A stretch of 35,570 nucleotides of DNA from Rhodoferax sp. (GTDB lineage Bacteria > Pseudomonadota > Gammaproteobacteria > Burkholderiales > Burkholderiaceae_C). The stretch is taken from positions 1 to 35,570 of the forward strand of contig NZ_JACUUE010000009.1 of the NCBI RefSeq assembly GCF_014859475.1. The letters are read 5' to 3'. The notes beneath the pieces are model-generated. The model made no database searches and was not told the DNA's origin. It worked only from the letters and a program-made list of their open reading frames with translations. The position numbers and the translations under genes are program-made. Each line of letters begins with the position of its first letter. Position 1 is the stretch's first letter. Below are positions 8,046-17,377 of the stretch, piece after piece.

Positions 8046-8777
8046 ACGGCAGGGCAAGCACCACCACTGCTTTGAGCTTGATCGACGTTCCGAGTCGTCC
8101 AGCCAGTTGCCAAGGCGCTGCTGCGCCATGCCAAAGCATTCGGTGTCGCCTCGCTGCGCCTCGTGCTGAAACCAGGTAGCCATCAGCACGGTCATGTGTG
8201 TCGCCGCAAGTCGCTGCGCATCGTGGCTGAGCGCTGGATCGGAGGTGGTGACGGTATCCACAGCTGCGGCCACCCGCTTCGCTTTTACATAAGGCCGCAT
8301 TTTGCAAAGTGGTCGCCAGACAGTCGCAGGCTCCTTTTGTGGCGTCCACCGCTGGCGCGCCCTACGGGTTTACAAAAAAGACTCTATGCAAAATTGCCTA
8401 CGCTGGTCCGGGCTTGTCAGCCGTCGGCGCTACCCGGTCTGTTCCAGCCCTACGCGCCGCCAACTGTCGCCCTGGTGCTGTGCTGGCGCTCTGGGTTCAG
8501 CCAGTTGCTTCGCAAGTGTTTCTGGTCAGTGGCCTGCGGCCAAGTATCTTGTGCCTGCCCCGCCCACCCTGGGGCCTCGCCACGCTGCGCGTGGCATTGG
8601 CCCGGCGCGGTCTGCCCGTCTGTCCCCAAGGGGCTCCCTCAGAACCGCGCGGGGTCGGTGGCAGGGGCCAGGTTCATGCAGGCGCTTCGCGCCCGCACTG
8701 CCCTCGATGATGTTTTGCAAGGCTCAGCGGTGTGGCTAACGGTGTGGCTAAATTCAGTTTCTGGAACCGAAAAACAA
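8046..8777. other. Gene-poor, hairpin-rich relic island between fba and tRNA-Pro
   Basis: About 730 bases without a credible complete gene. Open frames exist but none has a good ribosome site or a recognisable product. Short perfect hairpins recur: GGCGC-TGCT-GCGCC (8114-8127), GGCC-TGC-GGCC (8531-8541), GCCACGC-TGC-GCGTGGC (8579-8595) and GGCGC-TTC-GCGCC (8681-8693). A tandem 12-base repeat CGGTGTGGCTAA lies at 8728-8751. On the minus strand, 8100-8300 reads as protein-like (MRPYVKAKRVAAAVDTV, then TWFQHEAQRGDTECFGMAQ) with high third-position GC, before running into the antisense of the intron remnant. It may be the start of a truncated foreign gene. The whole block abuts the 3' side of tRNA-Pro, a usual place for integration. 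Confidence 0.5.
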
Positions 8778-8810
8778 AATGGGTTAGCAGTCAAAAACTG
8801 CTAACCCATT
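8771..8810 (-). terminator. Rho-independent terminator behind tRNA-Pro
   Basis: A perfect 14-base-pair stem AATGGGTTAGCAGT / ACTGCTAACCCATT (8797-8810 and 8778-8791) with a 5-base loop. In the minus direction it is followed by TTGTTTTT. It lies 9 bases after the encoded CCA of tRNA-Pro and would end the ispB-tRNA-Pro transcript. Confidence 0.85.
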
Positions 8811-8818
8811 GGTTTAAT

Positions 8819-8895
<77 letters not shown>

Positions 8896-8912
8896 ATTTA
8901 TACCCCGCAACG

Positions 8913-9923
8913 TCAGGACTGGCGTTCCAACAGCTGAGCCGCCAATTGTACCAAACACTGCCTGTGTTCATTGTCTGGCAACTGCTCTGCGGCGGTGATG
9001 GCGCGGCGTGCCTCGGCCGCGGCCGCCTGGCGTGCCACATCAAGGGCGCCGGTGGTTTGCACAATGGACACTACCTGATCGATCAGCTCAAGTTTGCCGG
9101 TTTCTATGGCGCTTTGAATGAGTTCGCGCTCGCTCGCGCTGCCGCGTTGCATGGCGGCGATCAAGGGTAGGGTGGTCTTTCCTTCGCGCAAGTCGTCACC
9201 CAGGTTCTTGCCCATCACCACGGCGTCGCCGGTGTAGTCGAGCACGTCGTCGATGACTTGAAAAGCGGTACCCAATGCCTGTCCGTAGTTGGCGCAGGCG
9301 GCCTCAATCTCAGGGTTGGCACTCGCCAGAATGGCACCCACGCGCGCGCTGGCTTCGAAGAGTTTGGCGGTTTTGGAGCGGATTACTTGCAGGTAGCCCG
9401 CTTCATCGAGCGCGGCGTTGTGCATGTTCATCAACTGCATGACCTCGCCTTCGGCAATGATGTTGGTGGCGTCTGCCAGTACTTCCATGATGCGCATGTC
9501 TTGCGCATCGACCATCATTTGAAAGGCGCGGGAATATAAAAAATCGCCCACCAGCACACTGGCCGGATTGCCAAAGGTTTCATTGGCGGTGGGGTTGCCA
9601 CGGCGCAGCGATGAGTCGTCCACTACGTCGTCGTGCAGCAGCGTGGCAGTGTGGATGAATTCCACCACGGCAGCCAGGTTAAAGCGCTGCACGCCCTTGA
9701 AGCCGAGCGCGCCGCAAATCAGCAGCAGCAGCGCGGGCCGCAAACGTTTGCCGCCGGCAGAGATGATGTAGCGGGAGACCTGACCCACCAGCGGCACGCC
9801 AGAGTCAAGTCGTTGCGCGATCACCGTGTCAACCTCACGCATGTCCTGCGCGATGATCGCCGTGGCGTTGGAATTTTTAGAGTGGGTGGCGTGCAAGACA
9901 GTGGCTCGGTTATTTGCCTGCAT
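8913..9923 (-). CDS. ispB: Polyprenyl (octaprenyl) diphosphate synthase
   Basis: Builds the long isoprenoid side chain of ubiquinone by condensing isopentenyl diphosphate units onto farnesyl diphosphate. From ATG 9923 the protein is 336 aa. It shows the trans-prenyltransferase signature: [12 protein letters not shown] (about residues 57-68), the first Asp-rich motif LLHDDVVDD (about 96-104) and the second [11 protein letters not shown] (about 223-233). The frame is open to an ATG at 9983, but those extra residues look non-protein. A TATAAT string overlaps the 9923 start, so a later start near [12 protein letters not shown] (9842) is possible. Octaprenyl length is inferred from the usual betaproteobacterial enzyme. 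tRNA-Pro follows directly. Confidence 0.93.
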   Translation of the reverse strand: MQANNRATVLHATHSKNSNATAIIAQDMREVDTVIAQRLDSGVPLVGQVSRYIISAGGKRLRPALLLLICGALGFKGVQRFNLAAVVEFIHTATLLHDDVVDDSSLRRGNPTANETFGNPASVLVGDFLYSRAFQMMVDAQDMRIMEVLADATNIIAEGEVMQLMNMHNAALDEAGYLQVIRSKTAKLFEASARVGAILASANPEIEAACANYGQALGTAFQVIDDVLDYTGDAVVMGKNLGDDLREGKTTLPLIAAMQRGSASERELIQSAIETGKLELIDQVVSIVQTTGALDVARQAAAAEARRAITAAEQLPDNEHRQCLVQLAAQLLERQS

Positions 9924-10138
9924 TATAGAAAGCCTGGGGATTGTTTTTGTCTTCTTGGAGGGGCGATCTGGGGTGTGATTCAAACTGATGTGGAGTTATT
10001 CTCGGCCCATCAACGTAGCAAAGGAGCATTGACATGACCGAACCACTAATGATCGATGCTGAATTGGTAATTGTTAAACAAAATCAACCTGATGAGCAGC
10101 CTAGGGAAAGCTGCATTCAGCGCCTAAAATCACGCCTT

Positions 10139-10213
10139 CTCGCCATAGCACAACGGATAGTGCGCATGCCTCCTAAGCGTGAAATACAGGTTCGATTCCT
10201 GTTGGCGAGACCA
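10139..10213 (+). tRNA. tRNA-Arg, anticodon CCT
   Basis: A 75-base tRNA with encoded CCA. The acceptor CTCGCCA pairs with TGGCGAG and the discriminator is A. The D arm is GCAC-AACGGATA-GTGC. The anticodon arm CATGC-CTCCTAA-GCGTG gives CCT, reading arginine codon AGG. The T arm ACAGG-TTCGATT-CCTGT is regular. It stands alone on the plus strand, 16 bases from the convergent accD stop. The body differs from the common bacterial arginine tRNA wording I know, for example ATAGCACAACGGATAGTGC, so it could be a divergent or acquired copy. An open frame at 10034-10267 runs straight through it and is unlikely to be a gene. Confidence 0.9.
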
Positions 10214-10229
10214 CAGTCAAACAGTGGCA

Positions 10230-11102
10230 TCAAGCCACCGCGTCAGCACTTTGACGCGTCAAAATAGCCAGCGTGTTGGCAATTGTCTTACGCAATTCGC
10301 GGCGGTCACAAATCAGGTCCACGGCACCCTTGGTCTGCAGGAACTCGGCGCGCTGAAAACCTTCAGGCAACGTGACGCGCACGGTGGATTCAATGACACG
10401 CGGGCCGGCAAAACCGATCAGGGCTTTGGGTTCGGCAATCACCACATCACCCAAAAAGGCAAAACCGGCGCTGACACCACCCATGGTCGGATCGGTCAGC
10501 ACGCTGATGAAGGGCAGTCCCTTCTTGGCGAGATGGGTCAGCGAGGCGTTGGTTTTGGCCATCTGCATCAGGCTCAGCAAGCCCTCCTGCATGCGCGCAC
10601 CACCGGTGGCGGTGAAGCACACAAACGGCACTTTTTGCTCGATGGCGGTATGCACGCCACGCACAAAGCGCTCGCCCACCACGCTGCCCATGCTGCCGCC
10701 CATGAATTCAAATTCGAAACATGCCGCCACCAGGCCAATGCCCAGCACCGAGCCACCCATGACCACCAAGGCATCGGTCTCGCCGGTGTTTTCCAAGGCT
10801 TCTTTCAGACGCTCCGGGTACTTGCGGCTGTCTTTGAATTTGAGGGCGTCCACCGGCAACACCTCCTGGCCAATTTCATAACGGCCTTCGTTGTCCATAA
10901 AAACATTCAATCGCGCCCGCGCCCCGATGCGGTGGTGATGACTGCAGCTTGGGCACACATTCTGGTTTTGCTCCAGGTCGGTCTTGTAGAGCACCGTGTC
11001 GCAACTGGGGCATTTGATCCACAGGCCCTCGGGCACACTGCGCCGGTTCTCCGGATTGGTGTGCTGGATTTTGGGGGGAAGCAGTTTTTCGAGCCAACTC
11101 AT
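10230..11102 (-). CDS. accD: Acetyl-CoA carboxylase carboxyltransferase beta subunit
   Basis: Half of the carboxyltransferase that moves CO2 from biotin to acetyl-CoA, making malonyl-CoA for fatty-acid synthesis. The 290-aa length is normal. The N-terminal zinc ribbon is intact, with Cys 31, 34, 50 and 53 in IKCPSC and NVCPSC. The crotonase-like core shows [15 protein letters not shown] and [12 protein letters not shown]. The start has AAGGA a few bases upstream. It is the last gene of the trp-linked block, 36 bases after trpA. folC, which I expect behind accD in many Burkholderiales, is absent; tRNA-Arg stands there instead. Confidence 0.97.
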   Translation of the reverse strand: MSWLEKLLPPKIQHTNPENRRSVPEGLWIKCPSCDTVLYKTDLEQNQNVCPSCSHHHRIGARARLNVFMDNEGRYEIGQEVLPVDALKFKDSRKYPERLKEALENTGETDALVVMGGSVLGIGLVAACFEFEFMGGSMGSVVGERFVRGVHTAIEQKVPFVCFTATGGARMQEGLLSLMQMAKTNASLTHLAKKGLPFISVLTDPTMGGVSAGFAFLGDVVIAEPKALIGFAGPRVIESTVRVTLPEGFQRAEFLQTKGAVDLICDRRELRKTIANTLAILTRQSADAVA

Positions 11103-11138
11103 GGTGTGTCCTTGTTCGTCTTTTCGGAGAATGGCGAA

Positions 11139-11966
11139 TTATGAATCGAGCGCGGTGCGAATCTCGCGCAAGAAGGTTTCGGCCGTGGCAGCGACCCGGT
11201 CGCGTGGCAACTCGTCAATGAGCTCGATGATACGGCTGCCGATCACCACCGCGTCGGCCACCCGGCTGATGGTGCGGGCGGTGGTGGCATCACGGATGCC
11301 AAAACCCACACCCACGGGCACGCTGACGTGCTGGCGAATGCGCGGCAGCATGGCTTCGACCGCGTCGGTGTCCAACGCGCCGGAGCCGGTGACGCCTTTG
11401 AGCGAGACGTAATAGACATAACCACTGGCAATGCGCGCCACCTGCTGCATGCGATTAATGGTACTGGTGGGGGCCAGCAAAAAGATCAGGTCCAGCTGGT
11501 GGGCCTTGAGCTCGGCGGCAAACGCTTCGCACTCCTCGGGCGGGTAGTCGACGACGAGCACACCATCAACACCCGCCGCAGCGGCGTCCTGCACAAAGGC
11601 GCTGGCGCCAGAAGGATCGGCGCGCCGGTGCTTCTGGCTGTAGCGCTCGACCGGGTTGGCATAACCCATCAGCACCACCGGCGTGCTGTCGTTGGTCTGG
11701 CGGAATGCGCGCACCATGGCCAGCACCTGCACCAGGCCGACACCGGCCGCCAGGGCCTTGTCGCCAGCTTTTTGAATGACCGGACCGTCCGCACTGGGGT
11801 CGGAGAAAGGCACACCAAGTTCGATCACGTCGGCGCCGCCGGCAACAAACGCGTGCATCAGCGCCGGGGTGATGTCGGCATACGGAAAACCTGCGGTGAC
11901 AAACGGAATCAGCGCCTTGCGGCCCTGGGCTTTTAATTGGGTGAACGTGGCAGCAATGCGGCTCAT
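11139..11966 (-). CDS. trpA: Tryptophan synthase alpha subunit
   Basis: Cleaves indole-3-glycerol phosphate to indole and glyceraldehyde 3-phosphate; indole is channelled to TrpB. The 275-aa length is normal. The catalytic residues are Glu49 (in [11 protein letters not shown]) and Asp60 (in SADGP), at the same numbers as in enteric TrpA. PFVTAGFP near the start is also typical. The ATG overlaps the trpB stop as ATGA, so the two subunits of the complex are translationally coupled. accD follows after 36 bases. Confidence 0.97.
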   Translation of the reverse strand: MSRIAATFTQLKAQGRKALIPFVTAGFPYADITPALMHAFVAGGADVIELGVPFSDPSADGPVIQKAGDKALAAGVGLVQVLAMVRAFRQTNDSTPVVLMGYANPVERYSQKHRRADPSGASAFVQDAAAAGVDGVLVVDYPPEECEAFAAELKAHQLDLIFLLAPTSTINRMQQVARIASGYVYYVSLKGVTGSGALDTDAVEAMLPRIRQHVSVPVGVGFGIRDATTARTISRVADAVVIGSRIIELIDELPRDRVAATAETFLREIRTALDS

Positions 11967-13264
11967 TTGACAACTTTCACAATGGCTTCGTCAGCGGCCA
12001 GACCACCCTTGACCAACTGGCCTTGGCAACTGGGTCGGCAATAAAAATCGGCATGACTGAGGTCGGCCACGGTGCCGATGTCCTTGTCACCCCGGCCCGA
12101 CAGGTTCACCAGGATCGACTGGTCAGCGCGCATGGTCTTGGCCAGCTTCATGGCGTGGGCGATGGCATGGCTGGACTCCAGCGCCGGGATGATGCCCTCG
12201 ATGCGGCACAGGTAATGAAAAGCCGCCAGCGCCTCGGTGTCGGTGATGCCTACGTACTGGGCGCGGCCAATGTCGTTCAGGAAGGCGTGCTCGGGGCCAA
12301 CGCCGGGGTAGTCCAGGCCGGCACTGATGCTGTGGGTCTCGGTGACCTGGCCGTTGTCGTCCTGCAGCACATAGGTGCGGTTGCCGTGCAACACGCCGGG
12401 GCTGCCACGCTGGATCGAGGCCGAGTGGCGGCCAGAGTCCATGCCCTCACCCGCGGCCTCTACGCCAATCAGCTGCGTGGCTTCGTGCGCAATGTAAGGG
12501 TGAAAAATGCCCATGGCATTGCTGCCGCCCCCCACGCAAGCCATCACCACATCGGGCTGATCGGCTTTGCAGCCGGCAGCTTTGAGCATCTCGGGCATCT
12601 GCACCAGGCATTCCTTGCCGATCACGCTCTGGAAATCGCGCACCATCATCGGGTAAGGGTGCGGGCCGGCCACGGTGCCGATGATGTAGAAGGTGTTGTC
12701 AACGTTGGCCACCCAGTCGCGCATGGCTTCGTTGAGCGCGTCTTTCAGTGTGCAACTGCCGCTGGTGACCGGCACCACGGTGGCGCCGAGCAGCTTCATG
12801 CGATAGACGTTGGGGCTTTGCCGCTTGACGTCTTCGCTGCCCATATAGACCACGCATTCCAGCCCGTAACGCGCGCAGATGGTTGCGGTGGCCACGCCGT
12901 GCTGGCCGGCGCCGGTTTCTGCAATGATGCGCGGCTTGCCCATGCGTTTGGCCAACATGGCTTGGCCGATGGTGTTGTTGATCTTGTGCGCGCCGGTGTG
13001 GTTCAAGTCTTCACGCTTTAGAAAGATCTGCGCCCCGCCCTGCTCCCGGCTCATGCGCGCGGCATGGTAAACGGGGCTGGGGCGACCGACAAAATGCGCC
13101 AGTTCGTAGTTGAATTCAGCCACGAATTCGGGGTCGAACTGATACCTTGCGTAAGCGGCCTTGAGTTCGTTGATGGCATGGGTCAGCGTTTCGGAGGCAA
13201 AGCTGCCCCCGTAGATGCCAAAGTGACCGCGCGGGTCGGGTTGCTGGTAGTCAAACATGGTCAT
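11963..13264 (-). CDS. trpB: Tryptophan synthase beta subunit
   Basis: PLP enzyme that joins indole and serine to give tryptophan. The 433-aa protein includes the PLP lysine, Lys94, in [11 protein letters not shown], the glutamate-bearing AETGAGQHG loop, and the phosphate-binding [10 protein letters not shown]. An alternative start is the Met two residues later (13258). No strong Shine-Dalgarno is visible before either. Upstream, a palindromic repeat separates it from trpF, so it may have lost or gained a start signal there. It overlaps trpA by 4 bases. Confidence 0.97.
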   Translation of the reverse strand: MTMFDYQQPDPRGHFGIYGGSFASETLTHAINELKAAYARYQFDPEFVAEFNYELAHFVGRPSPVYHAARMSREQGGAQIFLKREDLNHTGAHKINNTIGQAMLAKRMGKPRIIAETGAGQHGVATATICARYGLECVVYMGSEDVKRQSPNVYRMKLLGATVVPVTSGSCTLKDALNEAMRDWVANVDNTFYIIGTVAGPHPYPMMVRDFQSVIGKECLVQMPEMLKAAGCKADQPDVVMACVGGGSNAMGIFHPYIAHEATQLIGVEAAGEGMDSGRHSASIQRGSPGVLHGNRTYVLQDDNGQVTETHSISAGLDYPGVGPEHAFLNDIGRAQYVGITDTEALAAFHYLCRIEGIIPALESSHAIAHAMKLAKTMRADQSILVNLSGRGDKDIGTVADLSHADFYCRPSCQGQLVKGGLAADEAIVKVVK

Positions 13265-13283
13265 AAGGTTCTAAGAGGTAATT

Positions 13284-13360
13284 GTCATCGCGAGGAGCGC
13301 AGCAACATCGCGATCCATGCAGTCAGAAGTCATGGATTGCTTCGCTTTGCTCGCAATGAC
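13284..13360. repeat. Palindromic MITE-like intergenic repeat inside the trp operon
   Basis: A 77-base imperfect inverted repeat. The left arm begins GTCATCGCGAGGAGCG (13284-13299) and the right arm ends TTGCTCGCAATGAC (13347-13360). The inner arms meet around ATCCATG / CATGGAT. The arms agree over most of 30 positions, the left carrying a 6-base insertion. The wording GTCATTGCGAG ... CTCGCAATGAC is a widespread bacterial palindrome family found in intergenic DNA. Here it fills most of the 121-base gap between trpF and trpB. In RNA it would fold as a long hairpin and could affect trpB expression. Confidence 0.8.
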
Positions 13361-13385
13361 GGCAACAATTGCCAGGGTAAAGATA

Positions 13386-14108
13386 TTAAAGCTTGGCTGA
13401 GTTGAAGTGAAAGTCTGCCTGGCGCACGGCCGTTACAAACTCACGGATTTTGTTGGGATTCTTGATGCCTTTTTGGCCTGGCACCTCGACCCCCGAGCTG
13501 ATGTCAACCGCCAGAGAAAGGCAGCGCGGTCGCAGCTGCAAAATGCCCTCGGTCACGTTGGCAGCGCTGAGCCCACCACTCAAGACGAGGTGAGCGTTGA
13601 CGTTTGGAGGAAGCAGTGACCAATTGAATGTGTGCCCGCCGCCGCCGTACCCGTCCACTTGCGCGTCGAGCAGAATGCCTTGGGCCTGTGAATAATCTTG
13701 CGCGAATTTTAAGAGATCAAAATCACGGCCGGCCGCTCCCAGGGGAATACGTGCAGCACGCAAATACGGGCGATGGCTTGCCACGCTGGCAGCCTGGCAG
13801 TCTTGCGGTGTTTCGTCACCATGAAACTGCAACAAGGCGCCGGGCACCTGGGCACAGGCAGCGCTGATGTTGGCCACAGTTTCATTGACAAACAGCAGCA
13901 CCGGCGTGACAAAGGGCGGCAAGCGTCGTGCCAGTTCGGCCGCGCGTTGCGGCGAGACAGCACGCGGGCTTTTGGCATACAGCACGAAGCCCAGCGCATC
14001 GACGCCAGCGGCCACCGCTGCATCCACATCGGCCTCGCGCGTGAGGCCACAGACCTTGATGCGGGTGCGGTGCAGGCCTGGCAAAGGCGTGTTGATTGTC
14101 TGGTTCAT
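13386..14108 (-). CDS. trpF: Phosphoribosylanthranilate isomerase
   Basis: Third step of the anthranilate-to-tryptophan route, an Amadori rearrangement in a TIM barrel. The protein is 240 aa. The N-terminal strand RIKVCGLTREADVDAAV carries the catalytic Cys at about residue 20. The catalytic Asp lies in SLAVDISSGVE, followed by GIKNPNKI. LLDAQVDGYGGGGHTF is also family-typical. The ATG overlaps the truA stop by 4 bases. The remaining genes of the pathway (trpE, G, D, C) are not in this window. Confidence 0.95.
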   Translation of the reverse strand: MNQTINTPLPGLHRTRIKVCGLTREADVDAAVAAGVDALGFVLYAKSPRAVSPQRAAELARRLPPFVTPVLLFVNETVANISAACAQVPGALLQFHGDETPQDCQAASVASHRPYLRAARIPLGAAGRDFDLLKFAQDYSQAQGILLDAQVDGYGGGGHTFNWSLLPPNVNAHLVLSGGLSAANVTEGILQLRPRCLSLAVDISSGVEVPGQKGIKNPNKIREFVTAVRQADFHFNSAKL

Positions 14109-14911
14109 GGCAGTCCATCAAACAACGGGGAGTCTTCGGGCAAACCCCATTGCGGGTCGTAACGCGGCCCCAAAAAATACAGGCCATCGGGTGAAAACGT
14201 GGGTGCCGCGGCATCGCGGTTGCGCGCCTGCAAGACATGCTGCATCCAGGCCACCGGCCGGCGCTGTTCGCCAATGCAGAGCAGGCAGCCCATGATGTTG
14301 CGGATCATGTGGTGCAAAAACGCATTGGCCTCAAACTCAAAACGCCAGTAGGCACCACGCCGGGAAATGGCAATGCGCAGCATGTTCTTGAGCGGCGACA
14401 AAGCCTGACAGGCACTGGCGCGAAACGAGGTGAAGTCATGCTCACCGATGAGTTGCTGCGCAGCTTGCTGCATCAGCTCCAGCTGCAAGGGACGGAAAAC
14501 CCAGCCCACCCGGCCCCGATCCAGACTGGGGCGCACCGGCGACTGCAGCACCACGTAAACGTAGCGGCGCGACACTGCGCTGGCGCGGCAATGGAACGCT
14601 TTCGGCACCACCCTGGCCCACTGCACCGCGATGTCGCGCGGCAGCAAGGCGTTGGGGCCGCGCACCCAGGCGGCTTCAGAACGATCCAGCGGGGTGTCAA
14701 AGTGCACCACCTGCATCAGGCCGTGGACACCTGCGTCGGTACGACCGGCACATAGGGTGGACACGCGGTGGTCGGCAAAGCGGGTCAGTGCCTTTTCGAG
14801 CTGGTCCTGCACCGTTTGACGGGACAACTGGCTCTGCCAGCCCTGGTAGTGGCCGCCGTGGTAGCTGATGCCCAGGGCAACACGGGCGAGTGCTTGCGCA
14901 TCACATCCCAT
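14105..14911 (-). CDS. truA: tRNA pseudouridine synthase A
   Basis: Converts uridines 38-40 in the anticodon stem of many tRNAs to pseudouridine. The 268-aa protein has the catalytic Asp59 in CAGRTDAGVHGL, plus RVALGISYHGGHYQGWQ at the start and NAFLHHMIRNIMG near the C-terminus. It starts 12 bases after the fimV stop and ends overlapping trpF. A start a few codons later is possible, since the region ahead has no clear Shine-Dalgarno. Confidence 0.95.
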   Translation of the reverse strand: MGCDAQALARVALGISYHGGHYQGWQSQLSRQTVQDQLEKALTRFADHRVSTLCAGRTDAGVHGLMQVVHFDTPLDRSEAAWVRGPNALLPRDIAVQWARVVPKAFHCRASAVSRRYVYVVLQSPVRPSLDRGRVGWVFRPLQLELMQQAAQQLIGEHDFTSFRASACQALSPLKNMLRIAISRRGAYWRFEFEANAFLHHMIRNIMGCLLCIGEQRRPVAWMQHVLQARNRDAAAPTFSPDGLYFLGPRYDPQWGLPEDSPLFDGLP

Positions 14912-14923
14912 TCGCGGACGCTA

Positions 14924-17212
14924 TTAAAGTTGACTCAGCGCCTGCTGTGCCTTGGCTTTGATGGCGCCATCAGCCTCGGCGATGACCTGCTTGATAAGGT
15001 CCCGCGCACCGTCATCGTCACCACTCGCCTTGAACTCTTCGGCCAGCGCCAACTTCGATTCCAGCGGATCGGCATTCGCGTCTGGAGGCACTTCATTGCC
15101 GCCCGAACTGCTGTCGTCCAGATCCAGCGACAACGAGCCCATGTCAAACGCCATCATGCCTGAGGGCACGGCGACAGCAGCGACAGACCCGGGTGCAGGC
15201 CCGGGCTCATCATTGGAGAAATCAAGGTCAAGGTCCAGATCAACCACACTGTCATCAGCGGGTTGCGGTGCATCGCTTGGTGCATTCTCAGGAAGCGTCG
15301 GCAAAGCCGAGGCTGCGTCAGTTGCCAGCGCGGGGGCAGAAGGCGCGGATACCGGCTGACTTTCAGCCAGGTACAAGGAATTGCCCGGCTCCAGGGTCAG
15401 GCCGGTTCGGCGAATCTGGGCCCATTGCGGCCCGGTGCCCTGGGTCAACGGATAAGCCAGCGCTGCCATGGCCGCATAGGCTTTGGCATCCTGGCGCTTG
15501 GCATAGATAGCCAGCAGTTTTTGTATGAGCGCGAGTCGCCCAGGTTGGGCTTGCAGGGCTTCCTTCAAGATTTCCTCTGCCTGCATATCCCTGTCGTAGG
15601 CCAGGTAAACATCTGCCTCGGTTATCGGGTCTGCGTCCGCATCAGCTTTGCGTTGACCAGGAAGATATGACGCTGGAGAACCCGGGGCATGACTACTGTC
15701 GGTATTAACGCTCTGGCCGCCACTTGTGCCAAAAAATGACTCTGCCTGCAAACCACTCTCCATGAACAAACTGTCTTCATAGTCCTGCTTCTTGCGCTGA
15801 CGTGCTTTGTAAAAAGCCAAACCGGCCAGCAACGCAATCAGCGCAGCAACTCCCGCTGGCAGTAAAGGATTGGCAATGAGTTCATCCAGAAAACCAGTTG
15901 TCGGTTCAGCAGTCGCGGCGGGGGGTACCGGCGTGGCCACAGCGGGCGGTTTTTGGACTTCAGGTGCAGCAACGGCGATCTCCGGCGTGGATGCCGGGCG
16001 CATGGGCGCCGTTGGCTCGGTCACGCTTGCGGAGGCGGCGCCGGAGGCGGCCATCAACGCAGCCGTTTTGGCCAATTGGTTGAGGTCTTCCGTGTTTTTG
16101 CTGATCTCGGCGGCTCGGCGTGCGCTTGCTTGCGCTTCGCGCGTCTGGGCCAATTGCTCCAGATCAGATGCGTTTTGAACCGCGCCCTTGGACAGGGTCA
16201 GCTTGTCAGGTGTTTGCGTTGCAGATTTCTTGTCCTCTACCGTCGCCTGGATGGCACCGCTGACGGCGCGCTCGACTGGCGCCTGCTTGACGACAACCGC
16301 AGCGCTGGCGAGCGTTTGACGAAAACGGTTGAAATCCTGGATTTGCGCCGTGATGATCTGGTTGGCCTGCACCGGCGCGATCACCTGGGCCTGCGCCGCG
16401 GTCGGCATACGCAAAATGGCCCCGGCCTTGATGAGGTTGACGTTGCCCTTGATAAATGCCCTCGGATTGGTCTGCTGCATGGCCACCAGCATTTGATTCA
16501 GCGACACATTGGATGCCTTATGGGCAATGGCAATTTTGCTGGCCGTTTCACCGGCTCGGACCGTCACCAGGCGGCCTTTGTCACCGCCAGGCACCGACGT
16601 TGACTTGGCAGGCGCAGCCGCAGACGCGGTCGGTTGGCGTACCGCAGCCGCAGGGGCAACCGGGGCTACCGGCACGGGTTCGGAACGCGGCAACCGGATC
16701 ACCTTGGGCGTCATTAACGGGGCCGTGATGGGCTGCTCCGGCAGACGCAAGTCAGGCGGATCAAACAACAGGGTGTAATCGCGCAACATGCGCCCCGTGC
16801 TCCAACTCGCCTCCAGAATCAGGTCAACAAAGGGTTCCTGAACCAGGCTGTCGCCGCTGACACGCAGGTAAGCGCGTCCATCAGGGCGCTTTTGCAAGAC
16901 CATCCGCAAACTCGGCAGCACCGGGCTGTAGTTCATGCCCGCCGACTTGAAAGCCTCCGGCGCGGCGACCTGGGCTTTCAGGGTTGCGGCCTCATCAGGC
17001 GTGATTTCCGGAATGTCGATTTCTGCACGCAGGGGCTCACCCAGTGCAGATTGAACGGTGATGCGCCCCAACGACAGCGCTTGCGCATTGGTGCCAGCCA
17101 AAGCCAGAAGTGCAGCAAAGGCCACAGTGGTGAGTTCACATCGATAAGACTTAGCAATCAATTCATTGACTCCAGTTTTCAACCTGCAAAAAGCAGGAAC
17201 GCACCTTTGCAA
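14924..17212 (-). CDS. fimV: FimV/HubP-family polar hub protein
   Basis: Large inner-membrane protein of the FimV family, which organises the cell pole and supports type IV pili and twitching in characterised bacteria. The 762-aa protein has a signal-like segment (about 26-45). The periplasmic FimV N-domain follows at about 46-160 (LSLGRITVQSALGEPLRAEI). A LysM-type module lies at about 214-270 (RLVTVRAGETASKIA). A Gln/Ala-rich coiled-coil stretch spans about 345-390, and one transmembrane helix about 450-469. The cytoplasmic acidic region ends in the conserved FimV tail (LALAEEFKASGDDDGARDL). The true start may be the GTG at residue 15. It sits between asd and truA, an order I recall from other Burkholderiales. 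Confidence 0.9.
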   Translation of the reverse strand: MQRCVPAFCRLKTGVNELIAKSYRCELTTVAFAALLALAGTNAQALSLGRITVQSALGEPLRAEIDIPEITPDEAATLKAQVAAPEAFKSAGMNYSPVLPSLRMVLQKRPDGRAYLRVSGDSLVQEPFVDLILEASWSTGRMLRDYTLLFDPPDLRLPEQPITAPLMTPKVIRLPRSEPVPVAPVAPAAAVRQPTASAAAPAKSTSVPGGDKGRLVTVRAGETASKIAIAHKASNVSLNQMLVAMQQTNPRAFIKGNVNLIKAGAILRMPTAAQAQVIAPVQANQIITAQIQDFNRFRQTLASAAVVVKQAPVERAVSGAIQATVEDKKSATQTPDKLTLSKGAVQNASDLEQLAQTREAQASARRAAEISKNTEDLNQLAKTAALMAASGAASASVTEPTAPMRPASTPEIAVAAPEVQKPPAVATPVPPAATAEPTTGFLDELIANPLLPAGVAALIALLAGLAFYKARQRKKQDYEDSLFMESGLQAESFFGTSGGQSVNTDSSHAPGSPASYLPGQRKADADADPITEADVYLAYDRDMQAEEILKEALQAQPGRLALIQKLLAIYAKRQDAKAYAAMAALAYPLTQGTGPQWAQIRRTGLTLEPGNSLYLAESQPVSAPSAPALATDAASALPTLPENAPSDAPQPADDSVVDLDLDLDFSNDEPGPAPGSVAAVAVPSGMMAFDMGSLSLDLDDSSSGGNEVPPDANADPLESKLALAEEFKASGDDDGARDLIKQVIAEADGAIKAKAQQALSQL

Positions 17213-17377
17213 GCATGCCCCTATTCAACTCGTCGTGATGCACCTTTGATGCATCAGACGTCGCATCGGCTGAGATTTGATGATTCTATATCGTGAAAGA
17301 AGATTGTCCATTGCTCGAAGCATGCACCAACCAAAACAAAAAAAGGGTCAGACCAAACCAATTCGGGCTGACAAGCA

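Noticed and set aside
8163-8804. Plus-strand frame of 213 codons in the relic island
   Set aside because: Composition is rich in Pro, Arg, Cys and Trp with no domain, it runs into the tRNA terminator hairpin, and it lacks a good start signal.
7888-8818. CRISPR array, toxin-antitoxin pair or defence gene in the gene-poor island
   Set aside because: No regularly spaced repeats and no paired small genes with ribosome sites. The repeated elements are short hairpins and one tandem duplication only.
10034-10267. 77-codon plus-strand frame with a strong Shine-Dalgarno
   Set aside because: It reads straight through tRNA-Arg and has no recognisable protein motif after the first codons. Kept as a finding, not called as a gene.
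13064-13405. Plus-strand frame of 113 codons across the trpB start and the palindromic repeat
   Set aside because: It is antisense to trpB and passes through the repeat; no ribosome site or family resemblance.
17213-17377. Possible small gene or RNA between fimV and asd
   Set aside because: No frame with a ribosome site, no clear hairpin with T tract, and no conserved-looking motif.
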